Shown in pieces: positions 35,099-40,123 of a stretch of DNA of 40,123 bases; position 1 is the stretch's first letter, and the number at the start of each line of letters is the position of its first letter. The DNA comes from Pseudomonadota bacterium (GTDB lineage Bacteria > Tectomicrobia > Entotheonellia > Entotheonellales > Entotheonellaceae). A program made the translations under genes and the position numbers. Location of the stretch: the NCBI GenBank assembly GCA_005777235.1, contig SXND01000149.1, forward strand, positions 1 to 40,123. The letters run 5' to 3'. Under the pieces are notes generated by a model. The model did not search any database, was not told the origin of the DNA, and worked only from the letters and a program-made list of their open reading frames with translations.

Positions 35099-36004
35099 AT
35101 GACGGGCCAAGAGGCACGAGGTTCTGGAGTGGTTGTCAAAGTGTTGGTCGCCGATGATGAAGCTATCGTGTGTACATTGTTTGCCGCGATGCTCAGCCGG
35201 TATAGCGGCTACGAGGTCGTGACCACCACAGACGTGCAGACGGTCTTACCTACCCTGCGACGAACGCCCTTTGATGTGGTTCTACTAGATATTGGTATCC
35301 CGACGCTGCCTAGCCTGGAAATTTTACGCCAGATTACCCAAACATGTGAGGGTTTGCCGGTGATTGTCGTCACGGGGCTTGCCACCGTGGAGATTGCCGT
35401 GGAATCCATGCAGGCTGGCGCCGCAGATTTTGTCACCAAACCCGTACCCGCTTCTGTCTTGCATCTCCGCATTCAACGCGCACTCGAACATGCGCGCACT
35501 CGGCGTCTGGCCAGTATCGACAGGTTGACTGAGATGGCGAACCATCGCACCTTCCACGAACGTCTCGCCCAGGAGATCGCCCGCGCTGAGCGTTATAAGC
35601 GTCCGCTGTCGTTGTTGATGTTGGATATCGATCACTTCCAAATGTACAACGAGATCCATGGCTATCTGCAAGGGGATGTGGCTTTACAAGATTTGGCGCG
35701 ATTATTCCAGACGCTCAGTCGCACCTCCGATACGGTGGCGCGCTATGGTGGAGAGGAATTTGCCATTATTCTGCCAGAAACGGATAGCGCCAGCGCGCAG
35801 CGCATTGGCCAACGCTTCCGCCAGGGCGTGGAACAGCACAGTTTTCCTGGTGCCGAAGACCTGTCTGGCGGTCGACTCACGGTGAGTATTGGCGGGGCCT
35901 CTTACCAGGCCTGTGCCCCGCACAATACCCTGCTGCAAGCGGCAGAGGCGGCGTTGTCCCGGGCCAAACAGGCAGGGCGCAATCGTGTCTGTATGGCGGA
36001 CTAA
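35099..36004 (+). CDS. Response regulator with GGDEF output (diguanylate cyclase)
   Basis: A 301-aa protein with an N-terminal receiver domain: acidic pair ADDE, phospho-acceptor Asp near 61 in VVLLDIGIP, Thr in VVTG, and Lys in VTKP. The C-terminal GGDEF domain has active site ARYGGEEFAIIL near 215, and five residues before it an RTSD that fits the allosteric I-site RxxD. It should make c-di-GMP when phosphorylated and be inhibited by it. GTG 35096 is also possible; neither start has a good ribosome site. No cognate kinase gene is adjacent. Confidence 0.93.
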   Translation: MTGQEARGSGVVVKVLVADDEAIVCTLFAAMLSRYSGYEVVTTTDVQTVLPTLRRTPFDVVLLDIGIPTLPSLEILRQITQTCEGLPVIVVTGLATVEIAVESMQAGAADFVTKPVPASVLHLRIQRALEHARTRRLASIDRLTEMANHRTFHERLAQEIARAERYKRPLSLLMLDIDHFQMYNEIHGYLQGDVALQDLARLFQTLSRTSDTVARYGGEEFAIILPETDSASAQRIGQRFRQGVEQHSFPGAEDLSGGRLTVSIGGASYQACAPHNTLLQAAEAALSRAKQAGRNRVCMAD

Positions 36005-36118
36005 GAGGCTCGTTGGCCTACACGCCTCCCTGGCTTTCTCGCCTGTGGGCTGCAGTCCAACCTCCCGGGCACACGGTGCCTGGCACACCGTCAGTCGGTC
36101 TGCAGCCCGACACCTCGC

Positions 36119-36994
36119 CTAATACCGCACCGTATAGGTGGGCTCATCGACCACAGGATTCTCCAGCACGCCAAGCTGGTCAATGGCGATACGCACCACA
36201 TCGCCTGGTTTCAACCAGATTTTCGGATCCATGCCCAAGATGACCCCACTCGGCGTCCCCGTGGCGATCACATCCCCCGCTTCGAGCGTAAACGCGGTCG
36301 AGAGATGTTCGATAATGTCAAAACAGTTAAAAATGAGGTGCTTAGTGTTGGAGTTCTGACGCAGTTCGCCATTGACCCACGTCTTGAGGTCCAGGACATG
36401 CGGATCAGGCACCTCATCCGTGGTGACGATGTAGGGGCCGAGCGGGCAGTGCGTATCCCACGATTTGCCCATGGTGGTCGTGGCCGAACGCATTTGCCAG
36501 TCACGCACGCTGACGTCATTCACGATGGTATAGCCGGCAATCACCGTCGCCGCCTGCGCTTTCGGCACGCGCCGACAGCTCTTGCCAATCACCACCCCGA
36601 GTTCCCCCTCATAATCGAGATCGGCCGAATCCTGCGGACGCCAAATGGCCCCGCCAGACCCAGTCACCGAGGTGGCTTGTTTGTTAAAAATCATCGGCAC
36701 CGTGGGCATGGGCCGCCCCGTCTCTTCCACATGGTCGCGATAGTTCAAACCCACGGCGAGGATCTTGGGGGGACGCCGGATGGGGGCCTCCAACTGCACA
36801 TCCGCCAAGGCCAGACGGCCACGGCCCGAGTCGCAGATCGTGCGTGCCTGCTGCATGGCCGCCGCCCCCTGCTCTAAAAACGCCACCATGTCGCTCGGCA
36901 GCGACGATCCCTGACCGCTCAGGTCTACCACTTCCTCTGCCAGGACAGCCCCGACACGTGTACAACCCTTGTGGGAAAAGCTCACTAATTTCAT
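36119..36994 (-). CDS. Fumarylacetoacetate hydrolase family protein
   Basis: A 291-aa member of the FAH superfamily, which includes hydrolases, decarboxylases and isomerases of aromatic catabolism. It has the ILAVGLNYRDHVEETG substrate loop, metal ligands in DYEGELGVVIGK and NDVSVRDWQ, and the GDVIATGTPSGV motif. The fold and ligands are intact, but the substrate cannot be deduced. It is followed upstream on the same strand by methyltransferase and aldo/keto reductase genes with short gaps, so the three may be cotranscribed. Confidence 0.93.
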   Translation of the reverse strand: MKLVSFSHKGCTRVGAVLAEEVVDLSGQGSSLPSDMVAFLEQGAAAMQQARTICDSGRGRLALADVQLEAPIRRPPKILAVGLNYRDHVEETGRPMPTVPMIFNKQATSVTGSGGAIWRPQDSADLDYEGELGVVIGKSCRRVPKAQAATVIAGYTIVNDVSVRDWQMRSATTTMGKSWDTHCPLGPYIVTTDEVPDPHVLDLKTWVNGELRQNSNTKHLIFNCFDIIEHLSTAFTLEAGDVIATGTPSGVILGMDPKIWLKPGDVVRIAIDQLGVLENPVVDEPTYTVRY

Positions 36995-37019
36995 CGTCTG
37001 CTCCTTGGCGCGACACTCT

Positions 37020-37811
37020 TCAGATATGTTGTAATTTTCGACCTACCACAATGGCATTGCGCTGCGTAAAACACCACGCACCCGTCGCCTGCTGCCATGG
37101 CCGCGTGCCACTCAAATCATGCTGCGCATCCTGGGTCAGTAAACGGCGCACTTCCGTGGCCGCCGCCTCTGGGGTGTGCGCGTTAGTCAGCCACTGCTCC
37201 ACCACCTGGATATGGGGATAGGTCCGCACTTGCTCGACCTCAAGCTGCGTCTCGACAAAGAGTTGCAGCAGCCGGCTCACCGGGTGGGCCGACGTATGCG
37301 AGGCATCGCGTAGATGCTCGAAGCGATTGTGATAGGCCCCGCGTGCTGGATGCTCACTGACCACCAGATCTTCCACTGCCACGGTGCCATCCACGCGACA
37401 CACCCGCACCATCTCGCGCAGCATCGGCAGCGGTTGCGCAAAGTGATGCAAGGCCAGACGGCACACTACCACGTCGAATTCACCTGCCGCAAATGGTAAC
37501 TGCGAGGCCTCGGCTACTTGGAAGCGCAGATTGACAACGCCTTGGGCCTGGCGTCGTCGTTCGGCCAGCGCCAGGGGCGCTTCCGTCAGATCCACACCGA
37601 TCACCTCACGGGCCACCGCCGCGAAGCCCATCGCCACGTAGCCTGGGCCGGTGGCCACTTCTAACACCCGATCCTGGGCCGTCGGCTGCACCGCCCGCAC
37701 CAGACGCGCTACCCGCTCTGGGTCAGCAATACCCGGATTGGCCGCATAGGCTACGGCCTGGCGGGTGAACGCCTCCCGGACTACCGTATTATGCTCTGGG
37801 ACGTCTGCCAT
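37020..37811 (-). CDS. Class I SAM-dependent methyltransferase
   Basis: The 263-aa protein has motif I LEVATGPGYVAMGFA (glycine loop), acidic VIGVDLTEAP, and the VVCRLALHHFAQP post-motif typical of the Methyltransf_11 family. The start at 37811 is set by AAGGAG 6 nt upstream; a longer frame to 37832 adds seven residues. The substrate is unknown. It lies 25 nt upstream of the FAH-family gene and 36 nt downstream of the aldo/keto reductase gene. Confidence 0.92.
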   Translation of the reverse strand: MADVPEHNTVVREAFTRQAVAYAANPGIADPERVARLVRAVQPTAQDRVLEVATGPGYVAMGFAAVAREVIGVDLTEAPLALAERRRQAQGVVNLRFQVAEASQLPFAAGEFDVVVCRLALHHFAQPLPMLREMVRVCRVDGTVAVEDLVVSEHPARGAYHNRFEHLRDASHTSAHPVSRLLQLFVETQLEVEQVRTYPHIQVVEQWLTNAHTPEAAATEVRRLLTQDAQHDLSGTRPWQQATGAWCFTQRNAIVVGRKLQHI

Positions 37812-37847
37812 GGCGTTCTCCTTGTGTGCCACCCTATGGACATCGGG

Positions 37848-38726
37848 CTAACGGATGCTATTGGGCCCCAGACCGAACAGCGTGGTCACCTGCTGGTGTT
37901 CTAGCATGCCGAGCATCGCGGCATCCGCCGGCCGCGTGCTATACCGGCTCGCTGCATCGAGGATTTTAGGGAGCAGGGTGATGTCCCCAGCGGTATTGAG
38001 AAACACACCGGGACGACCAAGCACCCAATGCACCGAGCGGTCAATGTCTCCCTGCTCTTCCAGCGGCTGATACCAGGTGGTGCGCGCTTTCTCGGTCGTG
38101 GCCCATGGGCCACGCGCAATGGCTTTAATGGTCTGCACCGCCACCTGGCGCTCCTCGCAGAGCCGCACCACCGCATCAAAATCCTCGCGATAGCGCTCGT
38201 TCTGGTGCATCACGTAGTTGTAGGGCATGAGGACGGAATCAAAGTCAAAGCGTTCGAGACTGCGTTTATGCATGGCGGCGATGGTCCAGCCGTGGCCCGT
38301 GACGCCGATGAAGCGTACCAAGCCCTGCTCACGTGCTTCAATGACGGCTTCCAGGGCTCCACCCGGTCCCATAGCCAAGTCCCAATCGTCGGGATGAAAC
38401 AGGGCGTGCAGCTGGATGAGATCAATGGTATCAACGCGGAGACGTTCCAAGGAGCGGTGGATGTCCTCGCGAGCATCGTGATACAGGCGCTTGCCGGTCT
38501 TGCTAGCCAGGAAAAAATCCTGCCGGTGCTGCGCCATCCAGGGACCGATGCGCAACTCCGCGTCACCATAACGCGCCGCAACGTCTATATGATTCACCCC
38601 ATATTCCAGCAAAATGTCGAGCACGCGGTCCGCTTCGTCCTGCGTGGCGCGACTTAACGCTGCAGCGCCGAACAACGTTGCGGTACTCAGATGGCCAGTG
38701 CGCCCGAATGGACGGCGTTCAATCAT
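37848..38726 (-). CDS. Aldo/keto reductase
   Basis: A 292-aa (alpha/beta)8 barrel oxidoreductase. The start [24 protein letters not shown] is typical. The active-site region shows [17 protein letters not shown] (Asp and Tyr), Lys in [10 protein letters not shown], and [10 protein letters not shown] with His. AAGGAG precedes the ATG 38726; the longer frame to 38774 is unsupported. It would use NADPH on a carbonyl substrate. It is the first gene of a likely three-gene unit. Confidence 0.92.
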   Translation of the reverse strand: MIERRPFGRTGHLSTATLFGAAALSRATQDEADRVLDILLEYGVNHIDVAARYGDAELRIGPWMAQHRQDFFLASKTGKRLYHDAREDIHRSLERLRVDTIDLIQLHALFHPDDWDLAMGPGGALEAVIEAREQGLVRFIGVTGHGWTIAAMHKRSLERFDFDSVLMPYNYVMHQNERYREDFDAVVRLCEERQVAVQTIKAIARGPWATTEKARTTWYQPLEEQGDIDRSVHWVLGRPGVFLNTAGDITLLPKILDAASRYSTRPADAAMLGMLEHQQVTTLFGLGPNSIR

Positions 38727-39331
38727 AGAAGGCTCCTTGCAGCACAGGGTGTAGAGGGACGCCAGGGATTGCACGGCTGACAGGCTACCGGAGACCAGGG
38801 GCCAGGGTCAAGGGCTGCGCCGCGTTTCCCCGGTGTGTCACCCGCCCCGCCCTCGCGTTGACTCCACCGTCACCCCTCGTCCCACGGGGCGTTTGGCTCG
38901 TGCCACGCTCGGCGCCATGTGTGCCCCAGTTCGGCAGGTGTTGATAAAGGTGTACCAGAGGCAAAAAGCATTTATGCTACGCTCTCGTCTACTAATAAGC
39001 ATTACAGAAAGAGCCATAGATGAGAGCTGGTCTTGACCTGCGACGTCATGGGCACTCTGCTGTTGACCGCATGGATTTGGAGGAATATACTGCGTTGAAG
39101 TGCTGGTGGGGCAGATATACTGGGTATTGTTCTTCCACCTATTTGCTCACTCTCATTCAGTCTGCAAGTGGTTGGCTCCTGTACGGGACTTGCTTGGCGC
39201 TCAGTCACCAGCTTATGACACGGCACGGTAGCATGTGCATGGTCCATCTGACCGTAGGCCTCTGCCGTGGTGCCACCCTTCCCTGACGTCTGTAACGCCC
39301 ATGCCAGCCGCCGCCTAGAAGGACAGAAACC
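38727..39331. other. Divergent intergenic region
   Basis: I see no gene that I would support. It holds the promoters of the aldo/keto reductase and the response regulator. An AT-rich segment at about 38940-39010 with TTGATA (38941-38946) and TATGCT (38973-38978) is suggestive, but the 26-nt spacing is too long for a normal promoter. Short open frames at 39020-39286 do not look like protein. Confidence 0.4.
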
Positions 39332-40029
39332 ATGGCAGAGAAGGCAGCGGTGCTCTTTGTCCACGACGAAAAGCATATTCTGTTTTTGCTACGTGCCTTA
39401 TTTCGTACCCAATACCAGGTTTTTCTGGCGGAGAGTGGCGCGAGTGCGCTTGACATTCTGCAGCGCGAAACCATCCACGTGATTGTCAGTGACCAGCGCA
39501 TGCCCAAAATGCTCGGGCATGAGCTACTACGTGAAGCCAAAAAATTGTCCCCGAGTACGATGCGCCTCCTCCTCACCGGGTATTCGGATCTCGGCGCTAT
39601 TATGCATTCGATTAATGACGGGGAGGTCTTCCGGTTTATCAATAAGCCGTGGGACAATGCCGAACTGCGGGCGATTCTCGACAACGCCGTCAAGATTGCC
39701 CTGGATACGGTCGAGACGGCCGCCGTGCTCGCCCAGGAAAAACCTGAGGTCGAGCAGTTGCCCATGGAGAGAGCGGGGATCCTCGTACTTGATGCCACGA
39801 CTGACCTGCAGCGGAAAGTGCAAAAGCTGTGTGGGCAGCAGCATCCGATCTATCGGGCTTCAACTATTGACAAGGCCTTGGAATATCTGGACCGCACAGA
39901 AGTCGCGCTCTTGGTAACGGATATCACTGTGGGGCAAGAAGATACCACCGAGTTCCTCAAACTGTTAAAACAACAATACCCTTTAACTCACCTTACGCGA
40001 CTGGAACGAAAAAAGTGTAGAATCGCCCG
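39332..40029 (+). pseudogene. Response regulator, 3' end cut by an insertion sequence
   Basis: The first ~125 residues form a receiver domain: HDEKHILFLLRALF, phospho-acceptor Asp in VIVSDQRMP, LLTGYSD, and Lys in FINKPWD. A second receiver-like domain starts near residue 148 (GILVLDATTDLQRKVQKL; VALLVTDITVGQED). It breaks at about 39985-39995, after LLKQQYPLTH, where unrelated sequence leading to a transposase start begins. The frame stays open into the transposase, so a fusion product is possible. AAGGACAG lies upstream of the ATG. The original C-terminus is lost from this locus. Confidence 0.75.
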
Positions 40030-40030
40030 T

Positions 40031-40123
40031 ATGAAATCACAACCGATAGCAGATTTGTATTCCGACTACTTGCTGGCGTCGTTTGGGGCGACCACGGCTA
40101 CCGGGCTGAGCGCACTGCTGGAA
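40031..40123 (+). CDS. Transposase N-terminus (IS4/IS701-like), runs off the window
   Basis: The first 31 residues (PIADLYSDYLLASFGATTAT and on) look like the conserved start of a DDE transposase of the IS4/IS701 type, as far as I can recall. The rest is outside the window. It is in frame with the interrupted response regulator, and the element's left end should lie within the 45 nt upstream. Confidence 0.6.
   Translation, partial: MKSQPIADLYSDYLLASFGATTATGLSALLE

Noticed and set aside
39205..39798. 197-aa minus-strand open frame
   Set aside because: It is antisense to the response regulator receiver domain.

Overview
The window looks like accessory DNA from a large-genome, fairly GC-rich, Gram-negative environmental bacterium. 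The signs are lipoprotein signals, an OmpA-like domain, a VgrG relic of type VI secretion, metacaspases, a Ser/Thr kinase, a GGDEF response regulator and several IS elements. I cannot name the species from sequence alone. A lineage such as Tectomicrobia or another deeply branching proteobacterial relative would fit, but that is a guess.

Layout. 1-2231: a palindromic repeat, then a biotin-dependent acyl-CoA carboxylase alpha subunit split into a biotin carboxylase gene and a BCCP gene. 2665-16276: a 13.6 kb one-direction operon of eight genes. They encode a cytosine-5 DNA methyltransferase, a Mig-type T/G mismatch glycosylase, a protein with two GHKL ATPase domains, an ankyrin-repeat sigma-70 fusion, a MORC/MutL-like GHKL ATPase, a Z1 helicase-like ATPase, a DUF4420 PD-(D/E)XK protein and an AIPR protein. 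The last four match the core of the MutL/MORC-Z1-DUF4420-AIPR (Mza-like) anti-phage systems. The first four are a modification, repair and transcription module attached to that core. 16297-18729: minus-strand dihydrolipoamide dehydrogenase and quinone oxidoreductase.

18.9-23.3 kb is a decaying accessory patch. It has an IS200/IS605 element whose TnpA has lost part of its HUH motif and whose TnpB has an unusual RuvC-II site, a VgrG relic with an in-frame amber codon and a missing 3' end, and a minus-strand GIY-YIG-like gene (also amber-interrupted) followed by an unknown gene. 23.6-31.1 kb is an envelope cluster: an exported caspase-like protein, an OmpA-like lipoprotein, an exported caspase-SUMF1 fusion, and in convergent orientation a lipoprotein and a membrane Ser/Thr kinase whose HRD motif reads HRN. 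A degenerate IS5-family element with clear ends and a TTA target duplication sits between the converging genes.

31.1-35.1 kb is sparse: a two-copy 37-nt repeat, an exported collagen-like protein with a 9-bp tandem repeat, and an exported NlpC/P60-like protein. 35.1-40.1 kb holds a GGDEF response regulator, a fumarylacetoacetate hydrolase-family enzyme, a methyltransferase, an aldo/keto reductase and a response regulator cut by an insertion sequence that runs off the window.

How the parts may work together. In the defence operon the methyltransferase would mark self DNA and the glycosylase would repair T:G mismatches from deaminated 5-methylcytosine. The GHKL, Z1, DUF4420 and AIPR proteins would form the effector machinery. 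The ankyrin-sigma protein may redirect RNA polymerase, which is the most unusual part of the window.
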